NCBI GenBank assembly: GCA_027313505.1
Contig: DAHVDN010000018.1
Span: forward strand, 1-51,019
DNA from: Candidatus Dormiibacterota bacterium
GTDB lineage: Bacteria > Chloroflexota > Dormibacteria > Aeolococcales > Bog-877
Direction of reading: 5' to 3'
DNA length: 51,019 nucleotides
The notes under the pieces were generated by a model. The model saw nothing but the letters and a program-made list of their open reading frames with translations, did no database searches and had not been told where the DNA came from. Position numbers and translations under genes: made by a program. Below, one piece after another: positions 41,641 through 49,888 of this stretch. Positions within the stretch are counted from its first letter, which is position 1, and each line of letters starts with the position of its first letter.

Positions 41641-42406
41641 AGGCCGCCCATCCCTCCTTGGCATCGTCGGACCCCATGGACTCTCCTTGGGCCGCGCCTT
41701 CGAAAGCGAGGGTGGCCTCGAAGCTGGCGCCTGCTTCCGCGAGGTTTAGGGTGCGCTTCAGGTCCCGCACCACGGCTCCGGGAAGGGCCGCGATCTCCGC
41801 TCCCCACCCCAGCGCCGTCTCACGCAGATCCTCCGCGGTGACCACCGCCGTTGCCAGCCCGAGCTCCACGGCCCTTTGGGAGCTGAGCTGCCTTCCCAGG
41901 AGCAAGATCTCACGGGCAGCCGCCGTGCCCGCGATCCTGGTCAGTAGCCATGTCCCGCCTCCACCTGGGTGGATCCCGAGTCTCAGGAAGGGAGCGGCCA
42001 GCCGGGCGCTCTCCGCCATAAGGCGCAGGTCACAGCACAAAGCGAGATTCAAGCCGGCGCCGACCGCCGGCCCGTTGATCGCGGCGATCGTGGGGACAGG
42101 GAGGTCCCTGAGGTCCAGAAACGCCCGGTAATACTCGGAGAGCAGGGCCCGTCGGTCCGCTGGCGTTGGCGCCCCGGCGGTCAGTGCTCCGAGGTCGGCT
42201 CCGGCGCAGAAGGCAGATCCCTTGCCGGTGACAACCACCACTCTGACCGTCGGATCCGAACGTGCGCAGCGAAGTTGCTCTCGAAGCTCGGTGGCCAGCT
42301 CACTGGTGAGAGCGTTGCGCTGATCCGGTCTATCCAGGGTGAGAAGCAGCACTCCAGACAGCGGTCGTTCAACCTGGACTCCGGAGGTGGCCTCAGAGGA
42401 ACTCAT
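41603..42406 (-). CDS. Enoyl-CoA hydratase/isomerase family protein
   Basis: A 267-residue crotonase. GVLLLTLDRPDQRNALTSEL is the family N-terminus, GKGSAFCAGADLGAL the oxyanion-hole block, and NGPAVGAGLNLALCCDLRLMAESARLAAPFLRLGIHPGGGGTWLLTRIAG the core. The catalytic Glu of true hydratases (usual first one in E-x-x-x-G-x-x) is not clearly kept: the position reads FLRLGI. It may be an isomerase or another crotonase activity in fatty-acid or ring degradation. TATCCT stands six bases before the ATG. It is monocistronic. Confidence 0.87.
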   Translation of the reverse strand: MSSSEATSGVQVERPLSGVLLLTLDRPDQRNALTSELATELREQLRCARSDPTVRVVVVTGKGSAFCAGADLGALTAGAPTPADRRALLSEYYRAFLDLRDLPVPTIAAINGPAVGAGLNLALCCDLRLMAESARLAAPFLRLGIHPGGGGTWLLTRIAGTAAAREILLLGRQLSSQRAVELGLATAVVTAEDLRETALGWGAEIAALPGAVVRDLKRTLNLAEAGASFEATLAFEGAAQGESMGSDDAKEGWAAFRERRPPHFQDR

Positions 42407-42567
42407 GACTGCAGGATAGCCAAGCTGCCGGTGAGCGCGCCCGCCAGCCAGATTTCTCCCGGGTGTACCGGGTGATTCCCACGGTGTGTTCGAGTCTGGG
42501 CGGGCCTAGAATCGGTTCAACGGTGTCCGCCGCTCGGCGGCTCGGATGTAGTTGTGAGGTCAGGGAC
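42407..42567. promoter_or_regulatory. Divergent promoters: enoyl-CoA hydratase and cytochrome b complex
   Basis: On the minus strand TATCCT (42418-42413) lies six bases before the hydratase ATG. On the plus strand TAGAAT (42507-42512) is a good -10 for the cytochrome b operon, giving a leader of about 50 bases; a clear -35 is not seen. CCCGG-GTGTA-CCGGG (centred near 42466) is a short inverted repeat between them. Confidence 0.45.
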
Positions 42568-42735
42568 TTGAACCAGCCGGCCCCCTACGTTCACTGGGGC
42601 TTCATCCTCATCTCGCTGCCCAACCTGGGAGTGATCATCTTCATGATCATCCTCTTCGTCGCCGCGCTCTTCTTGCCGTTCCCTGGTCGGGCACGGCGGA
42701 GGCGTAGCTATCAGGACCAGAAGCGTGAACCCTGA
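42568..42735 (+). CDS. Small single-helix membrane subunit of the second cytochrome b complex
   Basis: A 55-residue protein: a short polar start, VHWGFILISLPNLGVIIFMIILFVAALFLPF as one or two membrane passes, and a basic cytoplasmic end (RARRRRSY). TTG 42568 is preceded by AGGTCAGG. The stop lies 11 bases inside the next gene. Its size and place suggest a small accessory subunit, like the small Pet subunits of b6f complexes, but no family is recognised. Confidence 0.62.
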   Translation: MNQPAPYVHWGFILISLPNLGVIIFMIILFVAALFLPFPGRARRRRSYQDQKREP

Positions 42736-43369
42736 ATCACTTCCGGGCACCGATCCGGCGGGACAGGTGGGCTCCCGGAGCTGGACCCTGTTTCTGCGAC
42801 GGCTGATCCAGCGGGAGCTGCCGATCGAGCATCTCCTTCCAGATCATGAACCGGCCTACGTCGGCTCCTGGGTCTACATCTTCGGGGTCGTTGCCATAGC
42901 CTCCCTCATTCTGGTGGTGATCAGCGGGGTGGTGCTGGCCTTCTTCGGGCCGCAGTGGTGGCACGTCTCGCCCCAGGGTCACTTCATGAACAGCATCCAC
43001 TTCTGGTCTGTCCAGATGTTCTTCATCTTCATGGTCCTTCATCTTTGGGGACAATACTTCGCGCAGGGGTGGAGGGACGGTCGGGCGGCGACCTGGATGG
43101 TGGGGGTCGTCATCTTCCTGATCAGCATCGTTACAGCCTTCACTGGCTACATCTCCCAGCAGAACTTTGACGCCCAGTGGATCGCCGTGAATGCCAAGGA
43201 TGGGGTTAACTCGACCGGGGCTGGGGCATTCTTCAATGTCCTCAACTTCGGGCAGATGTATGGCCTCCATATCGTCCTGTTCCCCCTGCTCGTCACGGCG
43301 CTCGTGGTGTTCCACGTGGTCTTGGTCCGCATGCGCGGTGTCGTCAAGCCCCCCGAAGGGTCGGTTTGA
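42725..43369 (+). CDS. Cytochrome b (b6-like four-helix haem subunit)
   Basis: A 214-residue four-helix cytochrome b with haem ligands H92 and H106 (13 between) and H182 and H197 (14 between), the spacing of b6-type proteins. FGPQWWHVSPQGHFMNSIHFW and TAFTGYISQQNFDAQW are recognisable cytochrome b loops. It lacks the C-terminal domain of fused cytochrome b, which should be provided by the next gene. It starts at GTG 42725 and ends in a TGATG junction with the following ATG. Confidence 0.88.
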   Translation: MNPESLPGTDPAGQVGSRSWTLFLRRLIQRELPIEHLLPDHEPAYVGSWVYIFGVVAIASLILVVISGVVLAFFGPQWWHVSPQGHFMNSIHFWSVQMFFIFMVLHLWGQYFAQGWRDGRAATWMVGVVIFLISIVTAFTGYISQQNFDAQWIAVNAKDGVNSTGAGAFFNVLNFGQMYGLHIVLFPLLVTALVVFHVVLVRMRGVVKPPEGSV

Positions 43370-44370
43370 TGAGGCGACAGCTTCGGCCGTCTCAGGCGGA
43401 CTACTACCGGGGCGTCCCCACCTCGCCTTATGACCTGGTCAAGGAGATCTCCATAGTCCTGGCGGTCATGCTGGTGGTGGTCCTGGTCCTGGCGCTGATC
43501 ATGTCCTCCCCGGATGTCCCTCCGGTGACGGTGCAGAGCTGGTCCCACGCCCAACCGCTCGACTTCATGCAGACCGCCACCGGAGAGCTCCAAGGGACGA
43601 CCATCAGCGCCGACTATGGGCCCCCCTACAACGTTGACGCCGACGGGGCCGATCCTGCTGACACTGGGGCCTCCGTGCAGACTCTGGGACCACTGGCCCC
43701 GCAGCTGTGGGCGGGGGTCCACCAACCCGTGAACGCGGCCCGAGCCGATGTCCTTGCTCCTTTGCAGCTGGACAGCATCGGCCGTCCAGCCCTGGCCCGG
43801 GCGCTCAGCAGATACGAGTCAGCCCCGCCAGCTGAGCGACACGGCTGGCTCACCGCCTATTCCACCGCCCTCCAGCATGCCCGGGTATCCGGACCGCTGG
43901 TGGTAGTCGCCGCCGGGGCATACGGACCGATGAACGTGCTCATGCAGAACCTGCTCTCGGATGCCCGCTCCGGGGCCATGGACTCCCTTCTGATGCATAG
44001 TGGCCAGTTCTACGACACCAACTACACCGGGCCACTGCTGCTCCTGGGAGACGGCAGCTACTTTCCCGGGCTGGCCGCTGCTCAGAAGCTCTCGGGCTCC
44101 CAGTGGGGGATGATGAACGAGACCGGGAGTTATCCTGGACAGTCCTGGCTCTGGCTTTACACCTTCTGGTACCAGATCCCACCGTTCTCAGGCGCTCAGA
44201 ACGCCGATCTCTTGGTGGTCCTGGTCATGGGCTTCCTCTCCACCTTGTTGTTGATGGTGCCCTTCATCCCGGGACTTCGTGACCTGCCGCGGTGGCTCGG
44301 TCTGCCGCGGCTCATCTGGCGGGAGCACTACCGGCTCGAGCGCGAGAGCCGGGGCGGCGGCGACAGCTGA
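43369..44370 (+). CDS. Subunit IV-like membrane protein with large unusual insert
   Basis: A 333-residue protein. The N-terminal YYRGVPTSPYDLVKEISIVLAV and helix (about 25-48), and the C-terminal LLVVLVMGFLSTLLLMVPFIPGLRDLPRWL with a basic end, resemble the ends of subunit IV. Between them about 200 residues form a probably exported, Gly/Ala/Pro-rich domain (ADYGPPYNVDADGADPADTGASVQ) that I do not recognise. The PEWY Qo-site motif of subunit IV is absent. The start is ATG 43369 in TGATG; TTG 43366 is an alternative. It should pair with the four-helix cytochrome b. Confidence 0.68.
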   Translation: MRRQLRPSQADYYRGVPTSPYDLVKEISIVLAVMLVVVLVLALIMSSPDVPPVTVQSWSHAQPLDFMQTATGELQGTTISADYGPPYNVDADGADPADTGASVQTLGPLAPQLWAGVHQPVNAARADVLAPLQLDSIGRPALARALSRYESAPPAERHGWLTAYSTALQHARVSGPLVVVAAGAYGPMNVLMQNLLSDARSGAMDSLLMHSGQFYDTNYTGPLLLLGDGSYFPGLAAAQKLSGSQWGMMNETGSYPGQSWLWLYTFWYQIPPFSGAQNADLLVVLVMGFLSTLLLMVPFIPGLRDLPRWLGLPRLIWREHYRLERESRGGGDS

Positions 44371-44377
44371 GAACGAG

Positions 44378-44452
44378 TTGAATGGCCGAGCCTGCGGCCA
44401 TTGATATACTCCGGTTCCGCTGGGTCGAGCCCGGCCGACCGAGAGGTGGAGA
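44378..44452 (+). promoter_or_regulatory. Promoter and RBS of glmU-prs
   Basis: TATACT (44405-44410) is a strong -10, as in front of rpsT. The best TTGAAT upstream (44378-44383) is 21 bases away, long for a -35. GAGAGGTGGAG (44441-44451) precedes the TTG start at 44453. Confidence 0.45.
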
Positions 44453-45853
44453 TTGGCTGAGGGCACTGTTCGCGCCGTGATTCTGGCGGCCGGGCGCGGG
44501 AAGCGCATGGTCTCCCGACGCTCGAAGGTTCTGCACCCGGTTGGCGGCCTGCCGATGATCGAACATTTGATGCGTGCGGTCTCGGCGGTTGTGGACGAGC
44601 AGCCCGTGGTTGTGGTTTCGCCAGACGACCTCGAGCTCCAACGGTATTTGGGCGGAAGGGCGGAGCTGGTTTTTCAAGAGACGCCCCGAGGCACCGGGGA
44701 TGCGCTGCTGTCCGCTCGAACAGCTCTCGCGGGGAGTGCAGCCGCGCTGGTCCTAGCCGGTGACATGCCCTTGCTCTCGTCTCCAAGTCTGATCCGGGTC
44801 AGGGATGTCTTCGAGCACTCGCTAGCCGGTGCTGCGCTGCTGGTGGCACGGGTGGCTGACGGTAGTTCGTTTGGCCGCGTGGTGAGGGACGGGCGGGGGC
44901 GGTTGGCGAGGATTGTCGAAGCCGCCGATGAGGCTGGCAGGCCTGATGAGTACGAGGTCAACTGCGGGGTTTACGTGTTCAGGCTGCCCCAGATGTGGGC
45001 GGCGCTGGAGTCCGTCCCCCCGGACAACAACCAAGGTGAGCTCTATTTGAGCTGGGCGCCCGAGAGGATGGCGGGGGGAGCGGAGCTGGTGCTGGCCACC
45101 GATGCGCTGGAGTGCCTGCAGGTCAATGATCGGAGCCAACTGGCCGTGGCTGAAGCCGCCATGCGGGAGCGCACCCTGAAGAAGCTGATGCTTTCAGGGG
45201 TGACCGTGATCGACCCCATCTCCACCTGGGTGGATTGTGACGTCGAGGTGGGGCAGGACACCGTGATCCACCCCGGAACAGTGATCAGAGGGAGGACGGT
45301 GATAGGGGCTGACTGTGAGCTCGGGCCCTTCGCAGAGTTGGACAGTTGCCAAGTAGGCGCCGGCTCGAAGATTGGTCGCTCCAGTCTTCGTGCTTGTAAG
45401 CTTGAGCAAGGGGTGCAGGTGGGTCCCTTCAACCGGGTTAGGGCCGGAAGCGTTTTGGGTCCCCGTAGCCACCTGGGTACCTTCACAGAGGTCGTTCGCA
45501 GTCACATCGGAGCTGGCAGCCAGGTGCCGCATCTTAGTTACGTTGGGGACGCTGAGCTTGGAGAGGACGTGAACGTAGGGGCTGGCACCATAACCGCCAA
45601 CTGGGATGGTCAGACCAAGCAGCGCACCGTGATTGAGGATGGAGTGCGCCTGGGTAGCGATACCATCTTGGTCGCTCCGATCCTGGTGGGCCGTGGTGCC
45701 TACACCGCCGCTGGGTCGGTCCTGACGTCAAACGTTCCAGAAGGGGCGCTGGCGGTCTCGAGGTCCGCTCAGAAGAACCTGGAAGGATGGGTTGCCCGCC
45801 GGCGTCCCAATTCGCGGCCGGTTGCGGAAGTTGCAGCAGAGGAGGAGCTGTGA
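44453..45853 (+). CDS. glmU: Bifunctional UDP-GlcNAc pyrophosphorylase / GlcN-1-P acetyltransferase
   Basis: A 466-residue GlmU. The N-terminal uridyltransferase (about 1-225) has VILAAGRGKRMVSRRSKVLHPVGG, GTGDALLSA and NCGVYVF. The C-terminal acetyltransferase (about 245-450) is a left-handed beta-helix with hexapeptide repeats (IHPGTVIRGRTVIG, LGPRSHLGTFTEVV, YVGDAELGEDVNVGAGTITANWDGQTKQRT). It makes UDP-GlcNAc for peptidoglycan. The start is TTG 44453 with a good RBS. It overlaps prs by 4 bases. Confidence 0.95.
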   Translation: MAEGTVRAVILAAGRGKRMVSRRSKVLHPVGGLPMIEHLMRAVSAVVDEQPVVVVSPDDLELQRYLGGRAELVFQETPRGTGDALLSARTALAGSAAALVLAGDMPLLSSPSLIRVRDVFEHSLAGAALLVARVADGSSFGRVVRDGRGRLARIVEAADEAGRPDEYEVNCGVYVFRLPQMWAALESVPPDNNQGELYLSWAPERMAGGAELVLATDALECLQVNDRSQLAVAEAAMRERTLKKLMLSGVTVIDPISTWVDCDVEVGQDTVIHPGTVIRGRTVIGADCELGPFAELDSCQVGAGSKIGRSSLRACKLEQGVQVGPFNRVRAGSVLGPRSHLGTFTEVVRSHIGAGSQVPHLSYVGDAELGEDVNVGAGTITANWDGQTKQRTVIEDGVRLGSDTILVAPILVGRGAYTAAGSVLTSNVPEGALAVSRSAQKNLEGWVARRRPNSRPVAEVAAEEEL

Positions 45854-46803
45854 GAGGAGCCGATGGGCCGCTGATGCTGCTCTGCGGGACAGCCAACCCT
45901 GAGCTTGGGCGCCGCATCTCCGAGGAGGTGGGGGTCGCCTTGGCGCCGATGGAGATCACCCGCTTTGCGGATGGGGAGTTCGACGTGAGGATCGGGGAGT
46001 CGGTGCGGGGCCACGACGTCTTTGTGATTCAGCCCACCTGTCCACCAGTAAACGACAACTACCTGGAGCTCTTCGTGATCCTGGACGCCCTGCGACGCGC
46101 CAGTGCCGCCCGGATCAACGCCGTCCTGCCTTACTACGGATACCAGCGCAAGGAGAAAAAGACCCGGGCCAGGGACCCAATCTCCGCCAAGTTGATGGCC
46201 AACTTTCTTCAGGTCGCAGGGGCGGAACGGATGATAGTCCTCGACCTTCACGCCGAGGCAATTCAGGGGTTCTTCGACATTCCGGTCGATGCCCTGACAG
46301 CCAGCAAGATCCTTGCCGCACACATCCGCTCCCGCCACGGTCGGCAGCCGATCGTGGTGGTCTCCCCAGACGTCGGTGGGACAGCTCGCGCGAGGGCGAT
46401 AGCTCGGCTGCTCGAATCCCCCCTTGCGATCATCGACAAGCGTCGTCCGCGCGACGATGATATAGAGGTATTGAACGTCATCGGTGACGTGAAAGACAGC
46501 AACTGCGTCGTGGTGGATGATCTGATCTCCACCGCATCCACCTTGGTGGGCGCCGCTCAGGCGCTCAAGGACGAGGGCGCCAAGTCGGTCGACGTGCTCG
46601 CCACCCACGGAGTTCTGAGCAACGGCTCCCTGCAACGGCTCACCGACGCCTTCGTTGACGAAGTAGTGGTGACCGACACCATCCCGCTCTCGGCGGAGGC
46701 CGCTCGCAATCCAAAGGTGACTCAAGTCTCGGTTGCGCCCTTGATCGCGGAGGCAATCGTTCGCGTGCACGAGGGGAGATCTGTCTCAGCGCTGTTTCGG
46801 TGA
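45850..46803 (+). CDS. prs: Ribose-phosphate diphosphokinase
   Basis: A 317-residue PRPP synthase, turning ribose 5-phosphate and ATP into PRPP. RFADGEFDVRIGESVRGHDVFVIQPT, PYYGYQRKEKKTRARDPISAKLMANFL, DLHAEAIQGFFDIPVDAL and VVSPDVGG are hallmark blocks. The PRPP loop reads VVVDDLISTASTL where the classical form is DDMIDTAGTL. GTG 45850 overlaps the glmU stop (GTGA); the RBS is inside glmU (GGAGGAG). The glmU-prs order is a widely conserved pair. Confidence 0.94.
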   Translation: MRGADGPLMLLCGTANPELGRRISEEVGVALAPMEITRFADGEFDVRIGESVRGHDVFVIQPTCPPVNDNYLELFVILDALRRASAARINAVLPYYGYQRKEKKTRARDPISAKLMANFLQVAGAERMIVLDLHAEAIQGFFDIPVDALTASKILAAHIRSRHGRQPIVVVSPDVGGTARARAIARLLESPLAIIDKRRPRDDDIEVLNVIGDVKDSNCVVVDDLISTASTLVGAAQALKDEGAKSVDVLATHGVLSNGSLQRLTDAFVDEVVVTDTIPLSAEAARNPKVTQVSVAPLIAEAIVRVHEGRSVSALFR

Positions 46804-46991
46804 TCCCGCGCGGCTGCTAAACTCCAGCTGAAGATGGGTCCTGGCTCACCCGCCGGTCGAAGACGCAGTTCCATTCCGGACTCGGCGCAGGAGGATTGCC
46901 GGCAGGCATGCGCTAATCGCATGGGATCGGATGCGCTCACGGGTAGCGGTGTTCTGGTTCCACCTAGGGCGGCGAGCGTCCCGGCACAGCG

Positions 46992-48314
46992 ATGACCCCT
47001 TGGCTGATCGCGGTTCTGGCCGTGGCTCTCGTGGTGGCCGCTCTCTCGGCAACCGCGGAGACCTCCCTCACCTCCGTCAGTCGGCTTCGAGTGAAGGCCC
47101 GGGCCGAGGAGGGAGATCCGCGGGCCATTCAGATCGAGAAGCTGCACTCCAATCCCGGGGGCTACCTGGGTGCGATCTTGGTGGCCAACACCATCGCTCT
47201 GGTACTCGCCTCTTCGTCGGCCACCCTGCTGGCCGCACAGCGATTTGGGACTGGGGCTGCTTTCTGGTCAGCGCTTGCCCTGGCCGGCCTGGTGTTGCTC
47301 TTCTGCGAGATTGGTCCGAAAGCCTATGCCCTACAGCACAATGAGGAGGTGGCCCGCATCGTGGCCCCGCCGGTCTCCTTCGCCACCAGAGTGCTCGGCC
47401 CTCTGGTCACGGTTCTGACCTGGATTACGTCGGGCATCACCCGGTTGCTACCAGGCGAAGGCGGCCGTCGCACTCCCTTCCTCACCGAGGAGGAGCTGAA
47501 GGCTCTGGTCTCGGCCAGCTCTGACGAGGGCGTGGTGGAGGAGGAGGAGCGGGAGATGATCCACGGAGTATTGGAGATGACGGACAAGCCGGTTCGCGAG
47601 GTCATGGTCCCCCGAGTCCAAATGGTGGCGCTGACCAGGGGCGCCTCTCTTGACGAGGCGGTGCAGGTGGTGTTGGACCATGGACACAGCCGGATTCCGG
47701 TTTATGACGACACGATAGACAACATCATTGGAGTGGTCTACGCCAAGGACCTGCTTAGAGCACGGGGCCCTGGCCCCTCCCCGGATGGGGTTGGGGCGCT
47801 GGCGCGCCCTGCCACTTTTGTCCCCGAGGCGAAGCGGCTGGGGGAGCTCCTCCAGGAGATGCAACGTGCCAAAGTCCATCTCGTCGTGGTCGTCGACGAA
47901 TATGGTGGGACGGCGGGCCTGGTAACCATTGAGGATGTCCTCGAGGAGATCGTCGGGCCTATCCGAGATGAGTACGATCTCGCTGAGCAGGAGGAGATTC
48001 AGATGTTATCCCCGGTCGAAGCGGTGCTGTCTGGATCTGCCAGCCTGGACGACGTCAACGAAGTGCTGCACCTGCGCTTGGAGGGCGAGGACTTTGACTC
48101 GGTGGGTGGGCTGGTCTACTCCCTGCTTGGCAGAATTCCCTCGATAGGAGATCGGGTGGACGCCGGCGATGGCGTCACCATCACCGTCGAGTCGATCGAT
48201 CGTCAGGCGATCCAATCGGTGCGTCTGACAAGGGACACGCCCTTCCAGATCGACCCCGAGGATGGCACCAACGCGGGCCCTCTCACCACTCCATCGTCGA
48301 CTGCGACTGCCTGA
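46992..48314 (+). CDS. CNNM/CorC-type membrane protein with CBS pair
   Basis: A 440-residue protein of the HlyC/CorC (CNNM) family. Residues about 1-190 form the DUF21 transmembrane domain (SATAETSLTSVSRLRVKARAEEG, GGYLGAILVANTIALVLASS, LLFCEIGPKAYALQ), then two CBS domains (VMVPRVQMVAL, HSRIPVYDDTIDNIIGVVYAKDLL; VVVVDEYGGTAGLVTIEDVLEEIVG) and a CorC_HlyC transporter-associated domain (VGGLVYSLLGRIPSIGD). Members export Mg2+ or other cations. recO follows after 5 bases. The 188-base gap upstream shows no clear promoter to me. Confidence 0.9.
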   Translation: MTPWLIAVLAVALVVAALSATAETSLTSVSRLRVKARAEEGDPRAIQIEKLHSNPGGYLGAILVANTIALVLASSSATLLAAQRFGTGAAFWSALALAGLVLLFCEIGPKAYALQHNEEVARIVAPPVSFATRVLGPLVTVLTWITSGITRLLPGEGGRRTPFLTEEELKALVSASSDEGVVEEEEREMIHGVLEMTDKPVREVMVPRVQMVALTRGASLDEAVQVVLDHGHSRIPVYDDTIDNIIGVVYAKDLLRARGPGPSPDGVGALARPATFVPEAKRLGELLQEMQRAKVHLVVVVDEYGGTAGLVTIEDVLEEIVGPIRDEYDLAEQEEIQMLSPVEAVLSGSASLDDVNEVLHLRLEGEDFDSVGGLVYSLLGRIPSIGDRVDAGDGVTITVESIDRQAIQSVRLTRDTPFQIDPEDGTNAGPLTTPSSTATA

Positions 48315-48319
48315 CGCAT

Positions 48320-49063
48320 TTGCCCACCGGTTTCACTGACGAGGGGATTGTGCTGCGGCGCCGAACCTACGGCGATGCCGATCGAATCCTGGTGGTTCTA
48401 ACCAGGGACCACGGCAAGATCAGCGTCCTGGCCAGGGGCGTTCGGAGGGCCAAGGCCCACAACCAGGCGGGGCTGGACCTGCTGGCAAGATCACAGCTGA
48501 TGCTGATTCCTGGCAGGAACATGGCGACCCTGGCTCAGGCGCGTCCGATGGAGGTCGGGAGCGCCCCGGCAGAGTTGGTCAGGCTGGCCTGCGCTGGCGT
48601 CCTCGCGGAACTGGTCGACGCCACAGTCGAGGAGGGTCGCCCGGAGCCACGAGTCTATGAGATCCTCGCTGAAGCCTCAGCCCGACTAGCGAGCGCTGCG
48701 GCGGATCCCCGGCTGGCGCTGGCGCTCGCCGCCTTTGCGCTTGCCGTGGCCGGAGGGTATCAACCGGATCTCAACTCGTGCATGGGCTGTGGCGAGGCGT
48801 TGGGAAACGACAACGGCGAGTTCCTGCCGTCCCTGGGTGGTGTCGTCCAAGGCCGATGCATGGGGAGGGTGGCCGCGCTGCCCTGCAGCGCCGCCACCTT
48901 AAGGGTGCTGAGACGAATGTCCGTTGCTGATGAGGCGACCGTGGTCAGGCTGCGCTGGACACCCACCTTGCGCGACGAGCTGGAGGCGATCCTGATTGCT
49001 CATCTGGAGCACCACCTGGACCGTCCCATGCGGGCCGCCCGAGTGCTGGCGGATGTTCGGTGA
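48320..49063 (+). CDS. recO: DNA repair protein RecO
   Basis: A 247-residue RecO: an N-terminal OB fold (TDEGIVLRRRTYGDADRILVVLTRDHGKISVLARGVRRAKA), a helical middle, and a zinc-finger-like C-terminal region with only part of the four Cys (CMGCGEAL, then C in QGRCM). RecO loads RecA at gaps with RecR/RecF. TTG 48320 is used as the start, five bases after the CNNM gene stop. Confidence 0.9.
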   Translation: MPTGFTDEGIVLRRRTYGDADRILVVLTRDHGKISVLARGVRRAKAHNQAGLDLLARSQLMLIPGRNMATLAQARPMEVGSAPAELVRLACAGVLAELVDATVEEGRPEPRVYEILAEASARLASAAADPRLALALAAFALAVAGGYQPDLNSCMGCGEALGNDNGEFLPSLGGVVQGRCMGRVAALPCSAATLRVLRRMSVADEATVVRLRWTPTLRDELEAILIAHLEHHLDRPMRAARVLADVR

Positions 49064-49407
49064 GTCGGTTGCTGCCGTGGTCGTCAACAGCTGACTTGAG
49101 GCCCACACCGAGGATCGATCACGCCTCCAAAAATGGTCTCGCGGATGGTCGCAGATTGGACTTCTTCACGCTCAGCGAGGTTCCGGATCCAGCCGTTATC
49201 AGGCGATTGTTGACGCTGCGGGGCCGATTCTCCAGCGGATTGCGCCAGGTAGCTCAGGCGTTCAGCGGAAGGCTCTCCTTAAGGTTGACCGACGGCGCCC
49301 AGTCGCGCAGCTCGGACCTCGGGGTGAGGAGCGACGGCCCCGTTTGCGGTCGGCGGGAGCCCAACCCGGTTGGGGATTGCAAGTTCGCTCGGCCTTCACG
49401 GCGTTGA
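49060..49407 (+). CDS. Doubtful small ORF after recO
   Basis: An open frame of 115 residues begins with GTG in a GTGA overlap with recO. It has no recognisable domain, is rich in Arg and Ser, and its third-position GC looks lower than that of neighbouring genes. The overlap is typical of real genes in this window, but the sequence quality is not; it may be a remnant. Confidence 0.25.
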   Translation: MSRLLPWSSTADLRPTPRIDHASKNGLADGRRLDFFTLSEVPDPAVIRRLLTLRGRFSSGLRQVAQAFSGRLSLRLTDGAQSRSSDLGVRSDGPVCGRREPNPVGDCKFARPSRR

Positions 49408-49888
49408 ATAGGCGGTCCGTAGTCGCGGTGGAGGCAGACTCGCTTATGGCCAGAGCAATGGCGAAGGCTCGCATCGACAGACCCCTAGGGGGAGGCAACG
49501 GGAGGCGGCGATCTGACGTTGCGATGTCCCACTGGCTGCCGCCGGCGTGAATGACGGCGGCTATTTGGCTCTCGACAAGAAAAAACTCGACCTCTGGAGA
49601 GACCACACCGTTGGTCGCGACGGTTGTCTCGGTCGGGGACCCGGCCTCACTTCGACGTCTCGGTGGCGTGGCGCAATACGGGACTAGCAGGAGCAAACGC
49701 AATCTCCGACAGTGCCACAGGGCTGGCCCTCCGTCAACGCCGGCTCGGGACGGGAGGTAGCGGGCCATCCCACTGTTGTCACCTTCCATCACTTACGACT
49801 AAAATGTCCGCGAGAGAAGGGCTGGTCCAACCCCCGGAGTGCGGACCAGCTCTTGGTGGCGATGCGAATGGCTTTCGGAGACTGAATT
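49408..49888. other. Stretch without a supported gene
   Basis: Open frames occur on both strands (the longest on the minus strand at 49262-49792), but none has a domain, RBS or codon pattern that I trust. No tRNA, repeat or IS end is seen. CGGAG (49876-49880) belongs to the following Crp/Fnr gene. Confidence 0.5.

Noticed and set aside
49262-49792. Minus-strand open frame of 176 residues.
   Set aside because: Its Arg/Pro/Ser-rich translation has no recognisable domain or RBS and conflicts with a plus-strand frame of equal weakness.
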